NCBI GenBank assembly: GCA_015680685.1
Contig: MNCI01034026.1
Span: forward strand, 279,175-317,805
Direction: 5' to 3'
Source: Gnetum montanum
Lineage: Eukaryota; Streptophyta; Gnetopsida; Gnetales; Gnetaceae
DNA: 38,631 nucleotides
Positions 10,716-20,279 of this stretch are shown one piece after another (position 1 is the stretch's first letter; every line of letters starts with the position of its first letter). Position numbers and translations under genes: made by a program. The notes beneath the pieces are model-generated. The model saw only the letters and a list, made by a program, of their open reading frames with translations, had not been told where the DNA came from and searched no databases.

Positions 10716-10720
10716 ATCAT
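10716..10720. repeat. Left target-site duplication of element B (ATCAT)
   Basis: The five bases before the LTR terminus TGATGAG read ATCAT. The five after the other end (17985-17989) read ATTGT. They differ by two transitions. The homologous uninterrupted gag of B reads AACATTGTACTCC at this point, so ATTGT is the likely original. Confidence 0.5.
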
Positions 10721-11445
10721 TGATGAGTGGGGAGGTACCCCTACACTCAACCATACGAATATGAGCATTTCATGGGTGATCTGGTCGAACTCCAAGGACT
10801 AAGTGCTTACACGCCTTAATGGAACACTCAGGGTTAATCAATCTTTATCTTCCCAAAATTACTTGTATTGTCATGGTTGTATGGTTAAGTAAGCTTGAGG
10901 TATATGATTTTTTATAGCTTTTATATTTTTAATGTCTTATGCTAATAAAGGAAGGGAAAGAGAACTAAGTGACTAACTTACATTAACTATTCATTAACTA
11001 ATTTCTAATTATTCCTAACACTAGTACCAATTCCCACTTGCCGCACACATCCTAAACTAGTGTAACACTGCTGAGATTACCAAATGCTAATCGTTACTGG
11101 GTTACCAAGCACTACATGCATGGGCAAAGTAGTTGTATTAAGTGTATTTAACTAAGGGGGTTGGAGGTTGAGAAAGATATTAATTAACTAGAAAAGCATT
11201 TAAACATTCAACAATAATTAATTACTATTCAGCTTAATCTGTATGCTGTAAGGTTTATCATAAAGTTCATCTTTATTACCGTACAAAAATGTGTGCTCAG
11301 GTAAAAATTTCTCGAATAAAGATCCGTTCACTCTATGACTCCTACTGCGGCCATATAGAAATTATTCTATCTCTGGAATGGTAAAACTGCAAGAGTTTAG
11401 CTAAGGGTCTAGGTCTAACTATCTGGAACTAAGGACTAAGAGTGA
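10721..11445 (-). repeat. 3' LTR of element B, lacking its U3
   Basis: From TGATGAGTGG this matches the 5' LTR (17323 onward) at roughly nine bases in ten, most differences being transitions, through CTATCTGGAACTAAG. Similarity then stops just before the point where the 5' LTR has its TATA box and palindromes. Only R plus U5 and a trace of U3 remain. A deletion that also removed adjacent internal sequence is the simplest reading. Confidence 0.7.
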
Positions 11446-12780
11446 TCCTCCGGTAGCAATAGAATGAAAAAAGATAAGGAATAAGAAAGATGAAGAAAAA
11501 GAAACAACGACAATGCCGATAAAATGGATGTCAGAAGTGGGAATGAAAAAAACAAATTTTAATTGCAGAAATGTTTAAGGGAAAGAAGTTAACTAATGCA
11601 CCTAATAGGAATGCTAGTGGGTCCTCCCTAAAGCAGGATCATGCCCTTTATGCCCTGACAAACCCACATTCAAAGAGTCTGTAGGCTCTGGAAATGTCAT
11701 TATGAAGCAAGAGTTAAAGTCTTAACCACAAGAATTTACCAAAAATAAAACAATGCAACAACTAAAATATAGACTACTGATACAACCGACAATGAGGTGG
11801 AAAATGGAGAAAGAATGATGAGGAGAAGAGAATGGAATAGAGTCCCAAGAACAAGGTGGTGTACAACCCCTTGTGTATATATGGTTAATGTGACTAAGTA
11901 GATCTCATTCCAAATCTAGCCTCAANNNNNNNNNNNNNNNNNNNNNNNNNNNNNNNNNNNNNNNNNNNNNNNNNNNNNNNNNNNNNNNNNNNNNNNNNNN
12001 NNNNNNNNNNNNNNNNNNNNNNNNNNNNNNNNNNNNNNNNNNNNNNNNNNNNNNNNNNNNNNNNNNNNNNNNNNNNNNNNNNNNNNNNNNTTTAGTTCCA
12101 TAACCAGTGCTTGTAGCCCAGATGATTATTTTTTCTAAAGGGTGTGCTTTGAATTCTCACTATTTTTTTTGTGTTTTTTTTCTATGTGAGAACCACACCA
12201 TGCAAAGACTAATTTTTATTAGCTCAGCTTCCCAATAATGGAGCAATGTCGAAATGGTAAGGAAAACTCAAGAAGAAAAAATCCAAGCACCTAAGATAAT
12301 AGCCAGCACAAATGCATCAAATCCCTTTGAAGTCACACCATTTTCAATCCTTGAGTCCTTCCTTAGTTTGAGAAATGCCCAGTCACCAATTTGTTAATAG
12401 TTTTATTATAAAAGAAAGGGACTGTATAATTCCAAGCCAACAGAGACCATAGAAATTCATGGATGCATGGATTATGTGGACTCATTGCCTATTATATCAA
12501 AAGAACCATACCTTATTATCAACATTATAACTCAAAGGTAAAAACCAAACATTAGCAATCAATGGAATACAATTCACACCACCATCAGGAGCACTTATTA
12601 GGTGATGAATCTAATAAAATAAAAAACAACAAACAAAGACCAAAAACATGAACAAGAAAAAAACAAAAACAAACAGTCACACAAAGAAATGAAAAAGTAT
12701 AAATGATGTTGCATAAAAAAAACAAGAAAATTTAAAGAAATTTGTAAAAAAAAAATGTGTAAAAAAAAAACTTAAAAAGG
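11446..12780 (-). other. 3' noncoding region of element B
   Basis: No coding capacity. It is collinear with the 3' noncoding block of A (about 4390-5640). On the plus strand it is strongly A-rich at 12590-12780, giving T-tracts in the element's own direction. It contains the assembly gap 11926-12090. The spacer and MAPKR ORF that follow in A are absent here. Confidence 0.6.
11926..12090. other. Assembly gap (165 N)
   Basis: A run of 165 undetermined bases inside the 3' noncoding region of element B. The matching part of A (around 4850-5020) suggests the gap size is about right. Confidence 1.
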
Positions 12781-13994
12781 AACTGAGGGCCTTGAATGGT
12801 TAGCAGAGGTGTCCATCTCCCCCATGACTAAGTTGGAAGGAGGAGATCCAAAATAGTGAGTAAGGTCATCTCCTATTAGAGGTATTATGTGCACTGGCCG
12901 TTCTATATAGTAGCCAGTGTGTCCAAGAAATGACCGAATGTCTTTGACAATTTCCGGTTGATGGGTGATTCCTTGGATGACCCTAATTTTATCTGGGTCT
13001 ACCTCTATTCCTACATGTGAAACCTTATGCCCAAGTACTATGCCTTCTTGGACCATTAAATGGCTTTTCTGCTAGTTGAGCCTTCAGTTGGTTTCTACGC
13101 ATCTTTTCAACACTTGCTCTAATTGGTCCAAGGCTTGATCAAAACTTGTTCCATAGGTGGAGAAGTCATCCATAAAGACTTCCACTCCATTCCCTAACTG
13201 CTGTTGGAATATGCTTAGAACTAGACGTTGAAACATGGTAGGGGAATTGCACAAGCCAAACAACATTTGTTTATATGCAAACGTTCCCTAAGGACTCGTG
13301 GACATCATCTTGGCTTGGTCTCCTAGGGATATCCGTATTTGGTTGTATCCACTATAGCCATCTAGAAAATTGTAATAGTGATGCCCTACTATGGTGTCTA
13401 ATACTTGGTCAACGAATGGCAACGGAAAGTGATCCTTAAATGTTTCCATGTTCAGTAGCCTAAAATCTATGCACACCCTCCATTTGCCTCCCTTTTTGGG
13501 CATGATTACCAGAGGACTAACCCATTCACTATCAGCAATGGGGTATATGAACCCAGCCTTAAGAAGCTGTTCTATTTCTTTTTTACCACTTGCTTCAATT
13601 TTGGGTTCAATCGCCTCTACGGTTGTTTTTGTGGTTTCATGGAGCGGTCAGTGTAAATCCTATGTTGGCATATCCTAGGATCTATTCCAGTTAATTCGAG
13701 ATATGACCAAGCAAAGGCTTTTGACCACTTGTTTATTACTTTCAAAAATCTTCCTTTTTGTTTGGAAGCAGGTCTTGCATTGATGATTATCGATTTTCCA
13801 TTTTCGAGGGTCATATATTCCAGACTAGTAGGCAATGGTTTCAATTCTAGGGGCTCTTGGTTGAATTTTTTAGGAATTTCCAACTTCCCCCAGTTGATGT
13901 TTTTAAGGTTAAGGCTTGGAAGTTGGCAACGAACTTGCTCTAGTGCATCTATGCTTTCAATGTAAGTGCAAGTTATTCCCTCAGTTAATTCCAT
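12772..13994 (-). pseudogene. Reverse transcriptase of element B fused to the pol C-terminal tail
   Basis: RT linker and fingers run from 13994. The polymerase core has MPKKGGKWRVCIDF, then KDHFPLPFVDQ, LDGYSGYNQI, MLFGLCNSPTMFQRL and the catalytic FMDDFSTYG at about 13174-13148, followed by QKSHLMVQEGIVLGH and RSFLGHTGYY. Immediately after GYY (about 12906) the frame runs without a break into a tail with RPVHII and SPPSNLVMGEMD, which in A lies at the end of integrase. Thus about 1.9 kb of RNase H and integrase is gone. Damage in RT itself is light: a stop near 13617, a one-base loss in an A-run near 13580, and stops near 13285 and 13080 that are mostly TGG changed to TAG or TGA. Confidence 0.85.
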
Positions 13995-14033
13995 GCACGT
14001 TAGTGAGTTGCTCTCTTGATCAGCTATTAGTCA

Positions 14034-14867
14034 CTAGGTGTCTTCTTGTTGTGTGGATGATACATACAGGCACTTTTGTATATTAATGTCTTGTGCACAC
14101 CGGTTGCATGTAGGCAATGCTAAACTTTGCACAACCCATAATCTCTGCACGCAATTGCACCCTATATCACTGTATGCGATGCATGGAACCTTCTTCTTCT
14201 TGATCTTTCCAAAAGTGTTCTCCTTAGATATTTCTAGGGAAAGATTGCAGATTCCTAGGCATGCATTTATAGAACTTAGCCATGCCCTTCCCATTATTAT
14301 TGGGAAGTCCCCTTTACTGTTATTCACTTGTATCACTAGGAAATTAGCTGGGTACGACCTCCCACACACAGTGGTGACAATGTCCTCCACTAGTCCCAAG
14401 GGAATAGTGATGGATTGGTCAGCCAACTCTAGGAAAATATTACTCTTCCTTAATGGAGTTAGGTTCCAGGCTTTGTACATTTCTTGTGATATTAAGTTGA
14501 GTCAAGAACCTAAATCCAGAAGAGCTTTGCATGGCTCATTCCCAGCAATTTGGAGATAGATTAGAGGGCTTCCAGGATCAGAGAATTTCCTGTGAAGGTG
14601 GCCAACGTTGATCCAGTTAGTTATGACATGTGTTAACATAATTGTATGCATTGAGCTTGGCATTTGGTTTGAAGGGAACTCTAAAGCCTTGTTTGATGGG
14701 GAGGTGTTTAAAGGTTCAACTGCGTGTGGGTGTAAGGGCTTGGTTGGACTGTTGGTTCTAAAGAAAGGTTTTTTCTTCATACAATTATCAGAACCAATAG
14801 CGGGTTGAGGATTCATAGCCCTTTCAGCATTGCGTTGTTGTGGTTGAGTAGGGAGTTCCCCTTGCAT
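14034..14867 (-). pseudogene. Aspartic protease region of element B
   Basis: One frame from 14867 to 14034 is broken by a single TGA at 14504-14502. The motif CKALLDLGS lies just before it and LNLISQEMYKAWNL just after. Element A has Arg at the stop position (DLGSRVNLIS), so a CGA to TGA change explains it. The flap region follows (LADQSITIPLGLVEDIV) and then FPIIMGRAWLSSINA, the C-terminal protease motif. A Cys/His-containing stretch near 14100 (CNRCAQDIN) precedes the stop pair at 14036. The frame is the same as that of the RT linker from 13994, so protease and RT were one polyprotein, probably continuous with Gag. Confidence 0.8.
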
Positions 14868-17177
14868 TGTTGGAGTAGGTGGTAATGGAGCTATTGGTGT
14901 GAGAGCTGCAAATGGATTTGAAGGATGGTATGTTTGTGGGTTATCTTTCCTAGGAGAAGGAGTTCTATAATACTCACAAGCTTAGTAGTGATGTTGTGGT
15001 GTAACGTGACTAAGAAAGTCACATGGAGAGATTGGATGCTGCACGTAGTAGCCATATGGGTCGGGTTGCTAGTAGGGGTATTGTTGCCTTGGTGGTGGCA
15101 TCCCCCATGACTATGGGTATTGCCACTATTGATGTTGCTCAATGGGTTGTGGTGGAGTTCCACTTGGATAATATGTTGAAGGTTGGTGGAACTGCCTTGG
15201 ATTACCTTGGGGATAGGATAGCCGTCAGGGTGTTTACCGTTTATTTAGTCGTGGGTTGAGTGCATACCCCCAAGACTCTTGTAGATGTGAGATCATTGGA
15301 TAACATCCCTTAGAATGGTTGTATTAGCATATCTTACATCCACCGTCATTGTCCATGTCTGAATCCACAACCTCTTCTGTGATGGCCATTTTGCCCTTAC
15401 CCTTGTTATGTGCATTGTCTACTTCTCTATTTTTCTTTTTATCATGGTCACTACCTCGCTCCCTAGACTGCTCTATAATTTTAAGAAAAGTTTCAAACCT
15501 ACTATCCAGGGAGTCCCACATTTGGTCTACCTTTTCTGATACTTCAGTTGTTAACTTTTGGAGTGGAAAAGTTTTCCTATTCACCGTCTCTTCAAGTGGT
15601 GACTCTTCTTCCTCCTCACAGAATCTCACTCCCCTTTTTCGGAGGGAAGGATCTCGGTTGTACTCTTATGCACTTTCTCTCTTTTGTAGCTCACCATCTT
15701 CTTTGGCTACTTGCTCTAAAAATCTATGAATTTGATGAGACCTAAGCTCTGATAACCTTCCTTGGGCATACGTTCTAAGGGTTCTTCTTGTTTCATGCCT
15801 AAGTCCATCCAAAATATAGCATAGTTGATCATGTTATGAATAACCATGGCTAGGGCAACGATGTAACAATGCGTAATAGTGGCCCATGGCAGCATCCAAG
15901 AGTTCATGATTTCCTTGCTTCCATACTTGGATTTTATTTTGTAGGTTAGACACTTGGGAGTATGTTTGGTACTTATTATTAAATAGTTCTAACATTGTAC
16001 TCCACCTTCGAATGGATTCCAGTTCTAAGAACTGGTACTAGCTTTCAACTTCTTTCACTAGTGTCCTTGGGAACAACTTTAGTTTTTGCCATTCATTTTC
16101 TATGTTTTGCAAGGCACATGCATCATGGAATGCTTGTAAGTGATTTTGAGGATCAGCATTGTATCCCCCTTCAAATCATGGGATGTTGTTTATGTCTAAC
16201 CTCTTGATCCTACTATCCTTTTAGTGCCTTGTTGGAACTCTTACGGCCTCCATTATATCCAGCATGCTTCTAGTTGCGAGTAGGGGTTCTTCATGGTCAT
16301 CTCGTTCATAGTGTCTATGGTGTCTACGTGGTTCCCTACTCTCCCTTCTTCTATGCCTTGATTCCTTAGAGTGCCCTCATCCTCGTTCTTGACTATCTCG
16401 TTGATGTTTTTCACTCTATTTTCCTTTATCCTCACAGTTGGTTTCCTTATGATTGCATCCAGACACTGAGGAAGAGGGTGAAGGTGATGATGAAGATGAA
16501 TAAGAAGGAGAACCATCGCCATGATGGTGTTTTCTACCTTCTCTTTGGTGGTCTTGGCCTTGATCATGATCATGATTAGAATGTCTGCCATTATCATGTG
16601 TTTGTGTTCCTTCTTTGAACACTTTGCGTTCATGGGTATCAAAACTAGGGTTATGAACTGTGAATTGGAGGTTTTGATACACCAGCTCCTAACCATCGTT
16701 AGGAGGAGGAACATCATTTTGTGGGGAACCTGTTGAAGCAGGTTCACCACCCTCAATTTTTCTCAAAACATGCAAAGCGTTTTGAGGCCATTTACCCTTC
16801 AAGGATATGTGGTATTTCTCCTGTCGCAATTCCCTTTGACCTTGTGCTTCTATGGGATGATAGTCCCTTGTGTCATGATCACATGCAATGTATTCTGCAT
16901 ATAAAAGTGGCATGTCTATTCGTGTGAGAGCATGAAAGAGCATGTTGAGGACTGATTGGTTTGAGGGTAACACTATGTTACCCTCCAAGTCTCTCCAACA
17001 CAGTTGTTCATCATGGTGGAGAATAAAGGTGAAATCAGATACATACTCATCATGATGAGTATATACCACAAGAAACTATTGAGGAACTAGTGGATCTTGG
17101 TTATGTGTATTATGTCGTTGACTATCTCTTGTGTTAGTCCTAGGTGGTGAAATGCTCTTATGCGAAGAAGAAGACAT
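14650..17177 (-). pseudogene. Gag of element B
   Basis: The start ATG at 17177, 146 bases from the LTR, gives MSSSSHKSISPPRTN. A stop follows DPLVPQ; the frame then stays open from 17069 to 16689. Next comes a His/Asp/Ser-rich stretch (16682-16416, with GRKHHHGDG and a Ser/Pro run). The conserved retrotransposon Gag core lies at about 16215-15770: INNIPxFEGGYNADPQNH, then LKLFPRTLVKEVES, then HRCPSHGYS. A coiled-coil-prone charged region (15629-15324, KVDQMWDSLDSRFETF) and a Gln/His/Pro-rich tail follow. About seven stops and a few frame changes make it non-functional, but the domain order of an Athila-type Gag (particle formation, RNA binding) is clear. Element A gag starts the same distance from its LTR and aligns with it. 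Confidence 0.8.
16416..16682 (-). other. His/Asp/Ser-rich low-complexity segment of B Gag
   Basis: The frame reads a His/Asp/Gln-rich stretch (HSNHDHDQGQDHQ, GRKHHHGDG) followed by a Ser/Pro run, then Cys-His-Lys-Glu. Element A has a similar basic and His-containing stretch near 18250-18500. Such a segment could bind metal or nucleic acid; this is inference. Confidence 0.5.
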
Positions 17178-17303
17178 TGTTTTCTTATTCGGTGTGCAAT
17201 GTACCATTGTCTTATCTTTCTTTAATTAACCCTAAGGGTTCATTCTAATGTTCCAATGATATGAATGAGTTCCTATGTTCTACGTAGTGCACAAACAACT
17301 AAG

Positions 17304-17321
17304 TTCTTGACAACGGCGCCA
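17304..17321 (-). promoter_or_regulatory. Primer binding site of element B (tRNA-Asp type)
   Basis: One base inside the LTR end CTCATCA, the minus strand reads TGGCGCCGTTGTC. TGGCGCCGTTG is complementary to the 3' end of plant tRNA-Asp, the primer used by Athila-group elements. The downstream bases have drifted. Confidence 0.75.
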
Positions 17322-17856
17322 ATGATGAGTGGCGAGGTACCCCTACACTCAACCATACGAATACGAGCGTTTCATGCATGATCTGATTGAACTCCAAGGA
17401 CTAAGTGCTTATGCGCCTTAATGGAACACTTAAGGTTAATCAATCGTTGTCTTCCCAAAGTTACTTGTATTGTCATGGTTGTATGGTTAAGTAAGCTTGA
17501 GGTATATGATTTTTTATAGCTTTTATCTTTTTAATGTCTTATGCTAATAAGGGAAGGGAAAGAGAACTAAGTGAATAACTTACATTTACTATTCATTAAA
17601 TAAGTTCTAATTTTTCCTAACACTAGTATCCATTCCCACTTGTTGCACACATCCTAAACCAGTGCAACGCTGCTAGGATTACCAAACGCTAATCGTTACT
17701 GGGTTACCAAGCACTACATGCATGCTCGAAGAGGTCGTACTGAGTGTATTTAACTAAGGGGGTTGAAGGTTGAGAAAGATATTAATTAACTAGAAAAGAA
17801 TTTAAAAATTCAACAATAATTAATTACTATTTAGCTTAATCTGTATGTTGCAAGGT

Positions 17857-17857
17857 N
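17857..17857. other. Single N, probably an unsized gap
   Basis: Sequence on the two sides aligns to 11255 and 11411 of the sister LTR, so about 155 bp is missing exactly at this N. An assembly join is more likely than a real deletion. Confidence 0.7.
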
Positions 17858-17894
17858 TTAAGTCTAACTATCTGGAACTAAGGGTGCCACCTCT

Positions 17895-17903
17895 TATTTA
17901 TAG
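17895..17903 (-). promoter_or_regulatory. TATA box of the B LTR
   Basis: The minus strand reads CTATAAATA followed by AGAGGTGGCAC. The solo LTR has the same string (23030-23048), so this is the conserved core promoter of the family. Confidence 0.75.
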
Positions 17904-17919
17904 AAGATGAGGCAAGATG

Positions 17920-17976
17920 GGATATCGCGTATACAATATCGCATGGCGGATGCGATATCGCGTACGCGATATCGCA
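17920..17976. promoter_or_regulatory. GATATCGCG dyad motifs upstream of the TATA box in the B LTR
   Basis: 17951-17976 is a perfect 26-bp palindrome centred on GTAC, whose half-site is TGCGATATCGCGT. A decayed second copy lies at 17920-17943. Both sit 17-80 bp upstream of the TATA box. The solo LTR carries the same kind of dyads in the same place. Probable binding sites for a dimeric regulator; the protein is unknown. Confidence 0.7.
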
Positions 17977-17984
17977 GCTCATCA

Positions 17985-17989
17985 ATTGT
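17985..17989. repeat. Right target-site duplication of element B (ATTGT)
   Basis: Pairs with ATCAT at 10716-10720. The downstream bases ACTCC continue the gag of A exactly as in the homologous uninterrupted copy. Confidence 0.5.
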
Positions 17990-19207
17990 ACTCCATTATC
18001 AAATGGATTTTGGTTCCAAGGACTAGTACCAAATTTCTAGCTCTTTTATAAGTATCCTTGCAAATAATTTTAGCTTTTTACATTTTTCACGACACAGGCA
18101 TCATGGAAGGATTGCACATGATTCTATGGATCTGAATTATATCCCCCTTCAAATTTAGGAATATTGTTCATATCCAACCATTTACTGTAGCTATCCTTGA
18201 AGTTCCTAATGTGAATTATGATAGCCTTTGAAATATTTAGCATGTTTCTAGTAGCTAGCAAAGGCTCATCATAGTCATGATGATTTCTATGATCCCTATC
18301 ATGGCTATGATGCGTATGATGAGTCCTACTGTGCCTTCATTAGTTATGATGTTCTTCCTCATATTACTACTTATGCCCATAGCTCCTTTTTTCCCAATGG
18401 GATCTAAAATCATCCCTATCCCACTATTCATCTTTATCCTAATCTTTGTTATTTCTACCATGATCCTAGCCTCTACTTCTATTGTCAAAGTCGAAGGAGG
18501 AAGACAATGAGGATGATGATGGTGAAGGTGAAAAGGAAGGAGAATAAATAACTAAATGATGTCCAATGCCTCTTCTTCTTCAGTCCCTACCCCAATCACC
18601 ATGTTTATCTTTCTCCTAGTGCTTGTCATTATTCCTACCTCTAGATGAATGGTTGTCGATATCATCTTTCAAGATCCCATGATCCTGAGACCTATTCTTC
18701 CCATCATCAAGTTTGTCCATAGCTAACTACAACTATTGGTTAAGGGTCTCCCCATCAAAGATAGGAGGAGAATATATGTATTAGGAGGTTTCTAAAAAGA
18801 ATTCATTGTATTCTTTATGGGTTTTCAGTAATAAATGATTAAGAAAACTTTTGCCTTTTGAAGCCTCATATCAATCCTCCATCTACTGATCTTTTTTCCA
18901 TTGGACATCTATGAGATGATAATCTTGATAAGAATGGTCATGACCCTTGTACTCCATGTTAAGTCTAGCAATGTCCAACTTGATGAGCTTGTTCAATAAA
19001 ATTGTGGAAACAAATTGGTTAAGAGGTAACACAATGTTACAAATACTCAACCTGATGTATGATGAAGGTGAAATCTAAAGTGTAATCATCCAGATGAAGG
19101 TAGATAACTTTGAATTATTGGAACACTTGTGTTTTTTGGCCATTTTTCCTTTGAGTGGATCCGCTTACAAATGGTAATGGAGAATCCTCCCTATGAAAAG
19201 AATCCAT
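17990..19207 (-). pseudogene. Gag remnant of element A, N-terminal part
   Basis: The ATG at 19207 gives MDSFHREDSPLPFVSGST, 154 bases from the LTR. A later VIYLHLDDYTLDFTFIIH segment matches VVYTHHDEYVSDFTFILH of B. Further on the minus strand come a basic and His-containing stretch (18500-18250) and the start of the Gag core (LDMNNIPKFEGGYNSDP near 18170). There are many stops. The core continues at 10715 on the far side of element B. Confidence 0.7.
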
Positions 19208-19360
19208 ATTAATGATTTCTCAAAAGCATTGTGTGTTTAGTAATATTATGTTTTTTTAATGATTTTTCTTAAAGTTTTCTTTTACAATGTCCTTAGATAA
19301 TTTCATGATCTTTCCTATGTAGTACAATTAGCTAACTAAAGTCCCTAGTAATGACACTAA

Positions 19361-20040
19361 TGATAAGCAGTGAGTAGTCCCTACACCCAACCATACAAAT
19401 CACAAGCATTACACTATTGATTTGATCAAATTCTACGGACCTTAGCTCCTAAATACACAATAGGCAAGATAGTGACTTAAAGATGTGATCAGTATCTTCT
19501 TGGCTTCACTTATAGGAGTGCAAGTTTATGGTTAAGTGGAAGCAAATGTACATGATTTTTATTGATTTTATATTTTATTTTATTTTATATAAGTGTGGAA
19601 TAAAGAGAGAATTAATTAATGACTAACTATTTAAGTGTCTAGTGTCTTAATCTAACTATCCTAACATAAGCATCCAAACCTACATTTCATTCAGATCCTA
19701 AACCCACTTTAACACTTCTAAGTTACCAAGTGCCTACTACTGGGCATGCAAACTAGCCAAAACTAGGATTACCAAGAGTTTAGCGTATTTTTGAAGTGGT
19801 GGTACTTATGCATTATTATTAACCATATTAAGTAATCAAAACAATAATGTAGAAATGCATAAGTAAATAAATGCACAAAAGGAAACATTAATCTATTCCA
19901 AGTGCTACAAGGAATGCCAAGAATCTCGTCTTTGTTACTAGTCATATCAATGTGTTTAGGTACATGATCGTCAAATAAAGAACCATACAATCCTTGGAGT
20001 CCTACTGTGCACACTTAGAAAATATTCTAACTCTAGGCAT
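19361..20040 (-). repeat. 5' LTR of element A (truncated or too diverged at its U3 end)
   Basis: It begins TGATAAGCAGTGAGTAGTCC, aligned to TGATGAGTGGCGAGGTACC of B, and stays collinear with B (for example CAACCATACAAAT, GGTTACCAAG-type strings, GGAGTCCTACTGTG near 19995). After the ATTCTAACTCTAGGCATTC string near 20040 it no longer matches. The primer site at 19344-19360 reads a decayed version of TGGCGCCGTTG. TATA box and palindromes were not found. Confidence 0.6.
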
Positions 20041-20279
20041 TCAATGGGCACTTGAAATAGATTAGTGTGTCCTTTTGCGCAACAATGGTTCCCATCAAAT
20101 GGTTTATTAAGGTCTTACACCAATACCCATAACATACTCCTGTATCTCTCAAAAGATACCTTTAAACCAAAGTACTATTATACAAACTATCATACTAATC
20201 CATGTTTTTATTAACCAAATGAAAGTAGGTAATCTTTGCATAAAAAGAACAAATTCTAAGATTACTATAATTTCTCTAC

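Larger units (their letters stand above)
2289..10720 (-). mobile_element. Element A (3' part): degenerate Athila-like Ty3/gypsy retrotransposon
   Basis: An old minus-strand element, interrupted by D on the left and by B on the right. Its gag continues at 17985. Read right to left it holds gag C-terminus, protease, RT, RNase H, integrase, a long noncoding region and a 3' ORF. The DLGS-type protease, the FMDDFSTYG RT motif and the tRNA-Asp type primer site of its close relative B point to the Athila group. No 3' LTR is visible before the D insertion; it may lie left of the window. Confidence 0.8.
10721..17984 (-). mobile_element. Element B: nested Athila-like Ty3/gypsy retrotransposon with internal deletions
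   Basis: A complete insertion from TGATGAG (10721) to CTCATCA (17984) within the gag of A. In its own direction: 5' LTR 17984-17323, tRNA-Asp type primer site, gag from 17177, protease, RT, a short pol tail, 3' noncoding DNA and a truncated 3' LTR (about 11445-10721). Coding identity to known motifs is far better than in A or C, and many CpGs survive in its LTRs, so it is younger than its host element. RNase H, most of integrase and the 3' ORF are missing. There is an assembly gap at 11926-12090 and a single N at 17857. Confidence 0.85.
17323..17984 (-). repeat. 5' LTR of element B
   Basis: It is bounded by TGATGAG (17323) and CTCATCA (17984), matching terminal inverted repeats of 7 bp that the solo LTR at 22915-23875 shares. 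In its own direction it has a short U3 (17984 to about 17870) with palindromes and a TATA box, then R and U5. A single N at 17857 stands where about 155 bp present in the 3' LTR (roughly 11255-11411) are missing, so the true length is near 820 bp. Confidence 0.85.
17985..20040 (-). mobile_element. Element A (5' part): gag N-terminus, primer-site trace and 5' LTR
   Basis: Continuation of A beyond the B insertion. It carries the N-terminal half of gag (19207-17990), a decayed primer site and most of the 5' LTR from 19361. It ends near 20040, where similarity to the family LTR fades close to the start of plus-strand element C. Confidence 0.7.

Noticed and set aside
13448-13965. Plus-strand ORFs at 13448-13678 and 13729-13965
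   Set aside because: Antisense of the RT and its linker in B.
14038-14559. Plus-strand 173-codon ORF as a gene
   Set aside because: It is the antisense of the B protease, whose motifs (FPIIMGRAWL, ADQSITIPLG) are on the minus strand.
15349-15729. Plus-strand 126-codon ORF as a gene
   Set aside because: Antisense shadow of the charged, coiled-coil-prone part of B Gag.
16253-16756. Minus-strand 167-codon ORF as the true Gag frame
   Set aside because: It is the alternative frame of the His/Ser-rich segment. The frame that links to the conserved neighbours is the 88-codon one at 16416-16682.
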